64,000 nucleotides of DNA, from positions 1,984,001 to 2,048,000 of the forward strand of contig JAKLMB010000002.1 in the NCBI GenBank assembly GCA_022813625.1. The letters are read 5' to 3'. Made by a program: the position numbers and the translations under genes. This document shows positions 55,650 through 64,000 of the stretch, in pieces. Numbering within the stretch: position 1 is the first letter of the stretch; the number at the start of each line of letters is the position of its first letter. The notes beneath the pieces are model-generated. The model worked only from the letters and a program-made list of their open reading frames with translations, did not search any database and was not told where the DNA came from. The DNA is from Aaosphaeria pasadenensis (lineage: Eukaryota; Ascomycota; Dothideomycetes; Pleosporales).

Positions 55650-56864
55650 GGTGTAGTTGTGGAGATGTCGATGAGGGGCAGGATGAGTTGTGAGATGCGA
55701 CGAGGCGAGGCTAGGCGTGACGAGGTATAAAGGCAGGTTGAGTGGGCGGGTGTGCGCGTGATAGCAGTTCAGGAATCGGGAAAAGGCGACATGGCACTAC
55801 AAGACGATTCTGTGTGCGCGGTTATGGATGCGAAGAAAAGGGCGAGAGAGGGCGAGGAGGAGGGAAAAATGGGCGAGGAGGTGGACGGGAGAGGGCGGAG
55901 AAGGGGGGGAGGGAGGGTGGAGATGTTCAAAGGTTGTGGTGGTGTTGGTGGCTGGTTTTGGTAGATATCTACCTAAGTGCCTGGCACCTAACCCTAGTAC
56001 CTACCTCGTAGGTACCTATTTAAGGTGCTAATGTAGAAGATAGATATTGACAATAATGATGATGCTGATACTTGTGCAAAGTTACGGGTAGGTATGTACA
56101 TGCGTCTAAGTGTATTGTGTATCTGAGATATAGGTATACCGTAAAGGTATAGGTAGGAGATAGCTTGAAAAGTGTTTATAACCCCCTGGGGCCATTATTA
56201 TTCGCAACTAGCACTGCTCGTAATGATTATATCCAGTCACTAATCAGGTACGAAGTAATGGTTGCATTAGGTAGGTAGGTAGGTACATAATATACTTGAA
56301 ATCGAGTATGGAGTACTTTTGATAGCTTGAGATATCTACTAAATAAGAGGTTCCTTATCATGAATAAAGTAATTACGAGTACTTATGCTGCAAGATATTT
56401 CTGCGTAGAGGAGGATTATAAAGGAACTCTATTTAGTTATCTTTTACTTCTGTACATTTGTTGGTTGTATTAGATACATGATGTATGCTTGTTGTTCCGC
56501 CCACTAAACGAACAGCTGCTCCGACGTCTCTATTACGAGATTTTTCTACTATTGCGATTTACATATTGCTAACTATATCTACGTACTAATTACTACTTGG
56601 ATAATCCATACTCCGTCCAACACCTGACTAGATGTTTTGTTATATTTGTATGTGTACAGAAAGGTGACGCGTGCATGGCGTGCGTGGTGTCACTCACTTG
56701 CGTGTACGGTATACCTTGGTAACATACAAACACATCCTGTAGTCCTGCATGATATACTGTAATAACGATTGTACAGTAACTGGGTACCTCTAACTAGAGA
56801 CCTACATAGATACCTACCAACCTAGGTAGACACGACTTGTATGAGACTGCACAGTATGGCAAGG

Positions 56865-56885
56865 GAGGCGAGGCGAGGCGAGGCG
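56865..56885. repeat. (GAGGC)n microsatellite
   Basis: Four tandem GAGGC units, with a trailing G, sit in intergenic sequence. Confidence 0.85.
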
Positions 56886-57110
56886 CGCACCTCTCGTTAA
56901 CACCCTTAGGTTCACTGGGTGTTTACCTAGGTGCTAGGTTAGGTACCTAAGATATGTGCGGTATGTACTCCGTACTCCGTTGTTACTCCTCCTAGGTACC
57001 TAATGAACTAACACCCTTAGTATGTAGTATCCCATCCCCTCCCAACCCATTATTCACCTCACTCCTGAGTTCCAAGTCTACTCCAAGTCTACCCTACTCT
57101 AGTCTACTTT

Positions 57111-57130
57111 ACTGCACTGCACTGCACTGC
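57111..57130. repeat. (ACTGC)4 microsatellite
   Basis: Four tandem ACTGC units lie upstream of the FAD-monooxygenase gene. Confidence 0.85.
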
Positions 57131-57395
57131 ATTCTACTGCATTTCACTTCACCTGACACTACTCACGCTCTACTCCACATCCGTGTGGGCATGTGGTGTA
57201 TTCTTGAGGTATTTTACGTGTCTTCTGTGTAGTCATTCGCTCCATTGTGTTCGGAATATCGCCCACCGACTCTCGTGCGACTTTCAAACCCCCGATCCGC
57301 TACCTGTCTTAATCAGTCTCCTTCTTCCTCTCGCAGAAAACCCCGGTGCCTATTCAAGTGCTACTTGGTAGTTTCTGTCTTCTACAAGTGCGGCC

Positions 57396-58935
57396 ATGAA
57401 TGATCGACAGTCAGCCCCCACACCCCCCCTCGGTCCACATGCCCACGGGCTGCCTATACTCATCATCGGCTCCGGTATGTGAGGCATCTCCCATAAGCAT
57501 CTTCGTTTGGATTCTCACCAATGTATAGGCAGCACCGGCCTCGCCCTCGGGCAGGGTCTTGGGAAGGTATGTATCCAACCGGCGGCCATGTTTGGCGTCG
57601 CTCGTGCACCCCATCAACTTTCGACCTCAGCCCCTCCCTATGGATCTCATTGTCATAGCTGCAGCGTCCGCAGCCGCAATCCTATTGTTGTATATCCAGA
57701 CGATGCGTCCTGCTCCTGGCTTTACTCAAGTCATCATTGGCGCGGGGGGCGGGGGTGCGAGGCCCAGAATGCGTTTCATGGGCATGTTCACTGAGACCCT
57801 TCCCTAGGCCGGCATTTCATGCATTATATTCGAGAAAGACTCTGCACTGGAGCGCAGTAGAGATTGGAACATGGGCCTACATTGGGGCGCACCCATTCTC
57901 AAAAGTTTGATACCGGAAGACCGCTGGGCACGAATCCAATCCGTACAGGTTGACCCCCATAACCCCACAAAGAACGAGGATACGTTGGCTTTCATCAATG
58001 GAGCCACAGGTGAAGAGATGGTCGCATTCACGTTCGGTCCATTCTATCGCCTGAGAAGAAGTAAGCTTAGATCGCTTCTGGCCCCAGGGTTGGACATCCG
58101 GCACAGCAAAACCCTCTGCAACGTCACGTATGCCCAGGATGGCCAGTCCGTGACTGCACATTTCAATGATGGGACTTCAGCCACTGGCTGTATGCTCGTT
58201 GGGGCAGATGGCGCACGCTCAACCGTACGCCAATTGCTCTTGGGCCCCACCAAGGGCGCTATCAATCGAATACCGTACGCTGCAACATTCGTGCAGCGAA
58301 GGTTCACCCGAGAACAGGCGCTCTATCTTCGCAGCTTCCATCCCTTGTTTCTCGCATCGGCCCATCCTGACAACCACTTCGCCTTCTTCGGCATGCAGGA
58401 CGCGGCCGATGCGGATGACCCAACATCATGGACTTTCTTTTTCTACATCTCATGGCAGAGCAGTGTGGAAGAGCAGGATGCCACTGCAGGCTGGACGGAT
58501 GCTCAACGTCTTGCTCAGCAGAAACAGTTCGCGAGGAAATTCTGCGACCCCTGGAAGAGTGCATACGAATGGACGCCAGACAATGCTCCTGTCTGGTACT
58601 TGGGGCTGACTGATTGGGACCCCGGCCGCCAAGGCTATCGCTGGGACAATCACAGTGGACTCGTCACTATGGTGGGCGATGCAGTGCATCCTATGACATA
58701 CCAGAGAGGTCAAGGTCTTAATCATTCTATCACCGACGCTGGAAAATTGACAGAAAGTATCATGGAGATCCATCAAGGAGCAAATCGCGATGAAACCATA
58801 GCTTCTTTTGAGAACGAGATGATTGAGCGAGGTGGGAAGGAGGTAAGAGATGGTACTGCTAACACAAGACTGCTCCATGATTGGGCAAAGGTTCAACAGA
58901 GTCCGTTCTTCACCAAGGGGGTGACGAAGGACTGA
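57396..58935 (+). CDS. FAD-dependent monooxygenase (aromatic hydroxylase type)
   Basis: Exons 57396-57474, 57529-57566 and 57808-58935 give 414 residues. The dinucleotide-binding motif GSGSTG at 25-30 is completed only by splicing exon 1 to exon 2, and the second intron is long (241 nt). Further family marks are the GADGARSTVR segment near 171 and the FAD ribityl-binding motif VGDAVHPMTYQRGQG near 329. These place it in the PHBH-type flavin monooxygenases of fungi, which hydroxylate or epoxidise small aromatic and polyketide substrates with NAD(P)H and oxygen. The substrate is unknown. It lies between a LaeA-like gene and an alcohol dehydrogenase, which is suggestive of accessory metabolism. 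A further small exon within the long intron cannot be excluded. Confidence 0.86.
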
Positions 58936-60148
58936 AAATGAGCTTATGACGGTACACCAAAGCAGGCAATAGTTCGAAGTCACATGTCGGAGTCCTCAAT
59001 ATTGACCAAATGCTGAGTCGGACGGGTATACAACATAGTAATCCTCTTGCAGTTGCTCAAGGTCCCGCTTGGGGAATGCACCAAAGCTGTTATCTAAGAT
59101 TCTAGGTACCTATGTACTTACATGCCTGCCCCGTAGGAACAACTTCGACCTTGGTACAGTTACTGTTAGTGTAACCTATGCTGCTGCATTGATCAATTCA
59201 GTTGCAATCACCTTAGGTAATAGAATTTTTGTATCACGGTCTAATGTCTATGAATTTCTACCAGCCTTGCGTTCTCGCCCACCCATCACGTGCATTCATC
59301 CCTGGAAGACTCAACCCTTCCATCGTATTGGATTTGTGCCGTATTACCTGACACGCCTACCTAGGTCTTTTACCATTCAAGGAGGAGGGAGGTAGAAAGG
59401 GCCCGGATATCGAGGTACTCTCTTTGGGAGTCATAACAGCCACTTATCAGTACGGGCGTATCAAAACACGACAACTTCGGTATGGATATAGAGTGTTGGA
59501 TGGAGTTGGTCGAGACTAGTACTTGGCTCTCAGCCTAAGGGGGAAGCTGGAAATAGTCCTGGGAATGCTCGTAGGATTATTTGACTGACTACAGATATAT
59601 TACAGAGGGCAGAATACCCAAATATTAAAAAACATTTCTTAAGTCTTTACAACATTTCTAAATATTAAATAGTATAATATGTTTACTACATACAGAGGTG
59701 TTTAGGTGGTGATCGTAACAATAGTAGGTGGCTAGGACTATTTAGAAATGTTTCTAATGTTTTGTTATTCTGCCCTCTGTAATATTTCTGTAGTCAGTCA
59801 AATAACCCTACGAGCATTCCCCCTGGCTTTGGCTTCTTGTCGCGTTCGGTGGGGCTGCATCGCTAAAGCCATGTCGGCCTTGCGATGGACCTCGGGTGTT
59901 GCGCATTCGGGGAGTTCGATACGCTAAGTAGTTTGACCTTCCGTTCGTACTGCCATAAATATTCATTGACTTATGACCTATCCGTCTTTACTCATGCAGT
60001 GAGTCGCTTCAGAAAAGCCTTGAATCCCAACCAATTGCACGATATATCTAACTTTTCTTGTTCCGACCTTCTGCTGTCACAAGAGTAATCGCTGCTCAAA
60101 CAGGACCACCACCGGACTACCAATTGCTTCTGGTCTCTCCCAGCGCAG
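58936..60148. other. 1.2-kb intergenic region containing a foldback element
   Basis: No gene is seen. The inverted-repeat element at 59561-59821 lies in its centre. The final 300 bp should contain the alcohol dehydrogenase promoter. Confidence 0.5.
59561..59821. mobile_element. 261-bp foldback element with 56-bp terminal inverted repeats (MITE-like)
   Basis: The left arm 59561-59616 (beginning GGGAATGCTCGTAGG and ending ACAGAGGGCAGAATA) is complementary to the right arm 59766-59821, with two mismatches in 56. The interior is A/T-rich and repeats the word ACATTTCT(T/A)AA, with an inverted copy at about 59741-59763. There is no coding capacity. CCT borders both ends and could be a 3-bp target duplication or extra repeat length. 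The near-perfect arms suggest a fairly young insertion or strong conservation of a hairpin. Confidence 0.88.
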
Positions 60149-61255
60149 ATGATGACGTCGCCGCAAAAGTTTCATGGCTGGCTTGCCCATGACCCGTCCG
60201 CTGCAACAGGGAACCTCAAATGGGAGTCTTTCACGCCTAGGCCATTCCAGTCTACCGACATCGATATCAAAATTACGCATTGTGGTATATGTGGCTCTGA
60301 TATACACACCTTACGATCCGGATGGGGTCCCACACACTATCCAGTCTGCGTAGGTCACGAAATTGTCGGGCATATCGTCCGTCTTGGAGACTCTCCTACC
60401 TCGACCTCTCGCTTTCGTGTCGGTGATCGTGTCGGCGTCGGTGCGCAAGTGTCGTCATGCCTCCGAGCCGATTGTGAAGAGTGCTCTTCTGGCAGGGAGC
60501 AACACTGCGGCAAGGGATTCGTGGGCACCTACAATGGCAAGTATCCCGACGGATCTTGGAGCTATGGTGGATACGCAGATTTCGTGCGTGTCCCGGCGCA
60601 TTTCGCTGTCAAGATCCCCGAGCAGCTTAAAAGTGTCGACGCTGCCCCTATGATGTGTGGTGGCATCACTGTTTATGCGCCACTCAAAGACAATGGTGCA
60701 GGCCCCGGAAAGAAGGTCGGCATCGTGGGCTTGGGAGGACTTGGTCACTTCGGTGTCCTCTTTGCGAAGGCCCTCCGGTGCGACAAGGTTGTAGTCATCA
60801 GTAGGAGTAGAAACAAGGCGAAGGATGCAAGCGAATTGGGGGCGGATGACTTTATTGCGACCAACGAGGATGAGAAGTGGGAGAGAACTCACAGTAAGAG
60901 CCTGGACCTCATCATCTCTACGGTCTCGAGTCCGGATATGCCTCTATCGGGCTACATGAGGCTTCTACGAACGAACGGTCAGTTCATCCAAGTCGGTGCA
61001 CCTGAAGATAAATTACCAGCTATAGCAGCATTCGCGCTCATTGGGAAAGGTTGCAAGATTGGTGGTAGTCAAATCGGCAGCCCCAAACAAATCGAGGAAA
61101 TGCTGCAGTTTGCTGCCGACTCACGCATCAAGCCTTGGGTACAGCAGAGGAGTATGAGTGAAGCAAATCAGAGTGTGGTCGACATGGAAGATGGTAAAGC
61201 GAGATACCGCTACGTTCTCTCAAATGAAGATACCAGAGATCAGGCGCGGCTATAG
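60149..61255 (+). CDS. zinc-dependent alcohol dehydrogenase (Adh6/cinnamyl alcohol dehydrogenase type)
   Basis: An intronless 368-codon frame; a second ATG follows directly (Met2). It is a medium-chain dehydrogenase. The catalytic zinc site is HCGICGSDIH (Cys45) with GHE at 69-71. The structural zinc loop has Cys residues in CLRADCEECSSGREQHC. The Rossmann motif is GLGGLGHFG, followed by the VVISRSRNK segment whose Ser/Arg residues favour NADP(H). The length and pattern match yeast Adh6/Adh7 and plant cinnamyl alcohol dehydrogenases, which reduce aromatic and branched aldehydes. It is next to the FAD monooxygenase on the same strand but 1.2 kb away with a repeat element between, so joint regulation is only possible. 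Confidence 0.92.
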   Translation: MMTSPQKFHGWLAHDPSAATGNLKWESFTPRPFQSTDIDIKITHCGICGSDIHTLRSGWGPTHYPVCVGHEIVGHIVRLGDSPTSTSRFRVGDRVGVGAQVSSCLRADCEECSSGREQHCGKGFVGTYNGKYPDGSWSYGGYADFVRVPAHFAVKIPEQLKSVDAAPMMCGGITVYAPLKDNGAGPGKKVGIVGLGGLGHFGVLFAKALRCDKVVVISRSRNKAKDASELGADDFIATNEDEKWERTHSKSLDLIISTVSSPDMPLSGYMRLLRTNGQFIQVGAPEDKLPAIAAFALIGKGCKIGGSQIGSPKQIEEMLQFAADSRIKPWVQQRSMSEANQSVVDMEDGKARYRYVLSNEDTRDQARL

Positions 61256-61978
61256 TTATACCTCAAATTTATCATGAGCATGCCCGTACTATTATTATAT
61301 CTTAGTAGATCGTCGAATTTGGAGACAAAACTATCCAAAAGGCCATACGCTAGAGTTCGGCCTCACTCTTGTTATCTAAAAGGTCAGGAATGGGATTGTC
61401 AATTATAATTGCACTTTAGCAAGGTCCTCTTTGAGAATTACGTGTAAACCATGTGGTTAGTCCACGAACAACAAAGGCATGTCACCTAACAGGCCTGACG
61501 GATGGAGTTCAACCTACAAAGTAAAATGCATCGGGCAATTCGTCTGGATGTCCGATGTGGTGGTTTAAGGGTTATAGTTCCACGCAACCCTGCACGCAGA
61601 CAGGGCTACATCTTCAGAATGAGTTCTCCATGAAGTAGGCATTGATTGCGCAGGTCTACCTAAGTGTTACTCCTTGCACTTCAATTACTAAGCCAGTGTG
61701 CGATACGTACGCAGTACGCTGAAACATGATCTCTCTAACCAAAGTGAAACACCGATGAAGTTCAATTGAATCAGAGGCTTTCGAGAATAAGGCACGAAAT
61801 GGCAATTGATGCATTGAATGTTCTAGCCATATTTATGTTGGTATATATGTAATTGTGAATGTAAGGTTAAATGCTAATTTTTGCGGCTTCTAGTTGGCCT
61901 ATTAAGTATAGAGATGTGGATGGCGAAAACGCACAGGGGCCCTAAAACCATGAAAATCTTGTGTTATTTCACCTGCAT
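61256..61978. other. intergenic region between convergent alcohol dehydrogenase and protease genes
   Basis: No gene is seen. It presumably holds the two 3' UTRs; the segment 61740-61940 is A/T-rich. Confidence 0.45.
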
Positions 61979-63418
61979 CTAAAAGCGCAATTGTGTGACC
62001 GCGGAATGAAGCTCCCATTTCTCATCGACCCTCCTGACGACGTTGGAGGCCCAGCTCGCGAAGCTTCCACCGGCGCTCCTCTTGCCGTCACGTTTAGGAA
62101 CAACGTAATTCTTCATCAAGCGACGAGCAGTGACGCCACCGTCGACACCATTGCTCAAGAGAAGATTTGCACTGCCAGCGGTGTTGCCCACGAAAGCGTT
62201 CTTCCGTGCTGTCTCGAGCAATTTTGCCTTTAGCGCGGCGGGATTTTGGCCAAGGCTCTTGTCTTGGGCCATGAGGTAGGCCATGACACCCGTAGTGTGA
62301 GGGCAGGCCATGGAAGTTCCCGAGAGGGTGTTGATGATGTTGTCTCCAGTATTCCAGGACGAGACGATATCCTCTCCAGGGGCGTAAATGTCCACACAGG
62401 GACCAATGTTAGAAAACCCGGAAACTTGATTCTGAATGTTGACTGAGCCCACCGTCACGACGTTGGAATTGGCGCCGCCGTTATGAGAGGGTGTTGACAG
62501 GCATGCATCGGTACCATCATTGCCAGCAGCGACCGAAATATGAATTCCAGCCTCGGAAGCACCAAGGATAATCCTATCCACGGCTTCAGCGGTGCCTTGA
62601 AGTCCCCAGGACATGCTCATAATTGAGCCAACAAACTTATCCCCAAGCTCTTGCTTGCGCTTCTCGTGGTTGTTGATGACCCAATCAATACCAAGAATAG
62701 TATCGGAAGAAGAACCGGATCCATCATCTCCTAGGACTTTCACTGCGAAGACATTGGCGCCCTGGGCAACGCCAAATCTAGCACCTGCAGCTGTGCCTGC
62801 ACAATGAGTGCCGTGTCCATCGCCGTCTGCGGCCGTGACGTTAAAAGAAAATTCATCCTCCTGGGCACGTCCCGTGAAAACAGCGTGTGATTTGCGGACA
62901 CCGGTGTCCACGACATAAATATCAACACCAGCTCCAAGTTGTTCGTCCTCGAACGAGTAAGTGTAGTCACGAGCCACGGGGTTACCGGATGCGCCGGCAC
63001 TGTTGGAGATGCGCTGTAGACCCCAAGTGGTGTTGATTTTCTGCGTGACGAAAGACTGAATGTCAACTGCTTCCTCAACCATGGCCACTTCTGCAATGTC
63101 TGCAACCGCCCCCATACAGCCCTCGTGACCATGATTACTGACAACAGCACCAGCTGTGCGATTGTTGCTGAAAGTTCGAATGTTGGTCAAACCTCGCTTG
63201 TGTTTGGGCAGCTTAGCCTCGAGCTTCTCGATGACTTCTTTGATTCGCAGCTCAGCGGCATCTCTGGAAGTGACGTTGTACATTGCAATGAAGTCCCTTG
63301 AAGGGGGTAACTGCTGAGCGTTGGATTTGGTTTCTTTTGATATATAGCCTTCATTTTGGGCGGCAGAGACCACAGTGATGGAAGCGAGAAAGGCGAAAAG
63401 GCTGGTGGAGAGCTTCAT
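61979..63418 (-). CDS. subtilisin-like serine protease (S8, proteinase K family)
   Basis: An intronless 479-codon frame. A signal peptide (1-19, cleavage near VSA-A) is followed by an inhibitor I9-type propeptide (about 40-122). The mature enzyme probably starts near 125-130, before TWGLQRIS. The catalytic triad is Asp171 (VVDTG), His202 (GHGTHCAG) and Ser369 (GTSMACPH), with the oxyanion Asn300 in AAGND. N-glycosylation sites NVT, NRT and NTT are present. After the catalytic domain (about residue 415) comes a Lys/Arg-rich tail of some 60 residues (KRDGKR, NVVRR) that typical secreted proteinase K relatives lack; basic pairs could be Kex2 sites. It could be a secreted alkaline protease or a vacuolar cerevisin-like enzyme. 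Confidence 0.93.
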   Translation of the reverse strand: MKLSTSLFAFLASITVVSAAQNEGYISKETKSNAQQLPPSRDFIAMYNVTSRDAAELRIKEVIEKLEAKLPKHKRGLTNIRTFSNNRTAGAVVSNHGHEGCMGAVADIAEVAMVEEAVDIQSFVTQKINTTWGLQRISNSAGASGNPVARDYTYSFEDEQLGAGVDIYVVDTGVRKSHAVFTGRAQEDEFSFNVTAADGDGHGTHCAGTAAGARFGVAQGANVFAVKVLGDDGSGSSSDTILGIDWVINNHEKRKQELGDKFVGSIMSMSWGLQGTAEAVDRIILGASEAGIHISVAAGNDGTDACLSTPSHNGGANSNVVTVGSVNIQNQVSGFSNIGPCVDIYAPGEDIVSSWNTGDNIINTLSGTSMACPHTTGVMAYLMAQDKSLGQNPAALKAKLLETARKNAFVGNTAGSANLLLSNGVDGGVTARRLMKNYVVPKRDGKRSAGGSFASWASNVVRRVDEKWELHSAVTQLRF

Positions 63419-64000
63419 AGTTGATAGATTTTGAGGAGAGGTTGGTGCTATTTTCGTAAAGAATGTATGGTGAGAGAGAACGTATGTAAAAAGCGCTGTC
63501 GGGGGTTAACAAAGATCCGTGTCATCGAAGAGGGAGTTTAAAGTATTAGAGAATTTTACATGATTCGGGCTACCAATTGCATTTGAATTGAGATAACAAG
63601 AAACATGCCGGGTAGGTGCTACAAGATGAGACATGTCGTGAACAACGCATGTGCTTGGAAAAGGGTGCGTGGTGGAACTGTACTTTGGAGTGCAAACGCT
63701 CAGGAAGAGTGGGCGAGACTCTGAGGAAGAGCAGGCATGGCAAAACTTACATCAACGCGCAAACAATGAATGTGAGGCGGGTAGGTGTATCAGAATGTGG
63801 AGTGAATGTGCGTAAGGCCAAGACGTGCCAGCACGCTACAATCTCGTAGAGAGGTTGGGCCGGCTGGGGTTGAACGAAAGAGGATTATGGAAGGGAGTGA
63901 AGTTGAAGAACGAGAGACGCAAGAGTCCGCTGGGAAGTGGCGCTCTAGATGAATGAATCTGATGGGAAAGAAGAATGAAAGAAGAATAAGACGAACAAGG
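63419..64000. other. upstream region of the protease gene, window end
   Basis: It should contain the protease promoter. An open frame at 63616-63849 has no coding character and nothing else is recognised. Confidence 0.45.

Larger units (their letters stand above)
55650..57395. other. 1.7-kb intergenic region with simple repeats
   Basis: No gene is seen between the divergent methyltransferase and monooxygenase starts. It holds a G/A-rich tract (about 55829-55935), TAGGTAGGTAGG-type runs near 56270, a (GAGGC) repeat at 56865-56885, several CCTAGGTACC and TACTCCGTA words (56925-57000) and an (ACTGC)4 repeat at 57111-57130. Confidence 0.55.

Overview
The window looks like a nuclear chromosome segment of a filamentous ascomycete (Pezizomycotina). 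The reasons are gene content and gene structure. Introns are short (about 47-150 nt, GT...CTNAC...AG), genes lie on both strands, and several families are typical of filamentous fungi: ErdS-type AspRS-DUF2156 fusion, CYP53, a questin-oxidase-like protein, a LaeA-like methyltransferase and an EF-hand MscS channel. I rebuilt 24 protein genes by joining exons by hand. All joins keep frame and end on a stop codon. I saw no rRNA, CRISPR array or convincing tRNA.

Layout. 0-7 kb is a dense housekeeping block: nucleolin-like NSR1/gar2 (-), ALG6 (+), COX17 (-, three exons), RNA1/RanGAP (+). 7-10.4 kb is a long gene-poor stretch leading into an EF-hand mechanosensitive channel (10.4-13.4 kb). An eight-exon alpha-tubulin gene (14.2-16.1 kb) and a questin-oxidase-like gene (16.7-18.2 kb) follow; the latter is flanked by two copies of one small inverted-repeat element. 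After another 3.7 kb gene-poor stretch comes erdS (21.9-25.1 kb), the ergosteryl-aspartate synthase fusion. Next are a CYP53 benzoate 4-monooxygenase (-) and a divergent ThDP-dependent 2-hydroxyacyl-CoA lyase/oxalyl-CoA decarboxylase-like gene (+). 31-43 kb is a second housekeeping block: COA3 (-), PTA1/symplekin (+), a steryl-ester-hydrolase-type lipase (-), PEX6 (+). 43.8-53.2 kb holds a small predicted secreted four-cysteine protein, a copper P-type ATPase (-), a GRF zinc-finger protein (-) and a GT34 glycosyltransferase (+). 54-63.4 kb is more accessory in character: LaeA-like methyltransferase (-), FAD monooxygenase (+), a 261-bp foldback element, a zinc alcohol dehydrogenase (+) and a subtilisin-family protease (-).

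Functional links. COX17 and COA3 both serve cytochrome c oxidase assembly, and the copper ATPase also handles copper, but the three are unlinked loci. ErdS puts aspartate on ergosterol, and a steryl-ester-hydrolase-like lipase lies 10 kb away. The CYP53/lyase pair shares a 1.3-kb divergent promoter. The long intergenic regions (7-10, 18-21.5, 51-52, 56-57 kb) are dotted with short palindromic words around TACGGAGTA and CCTAGGTA, and two inverted-repeat elements are present. The most striking gene is erdS; the least explained are the GRF protein and the small secreted protein.
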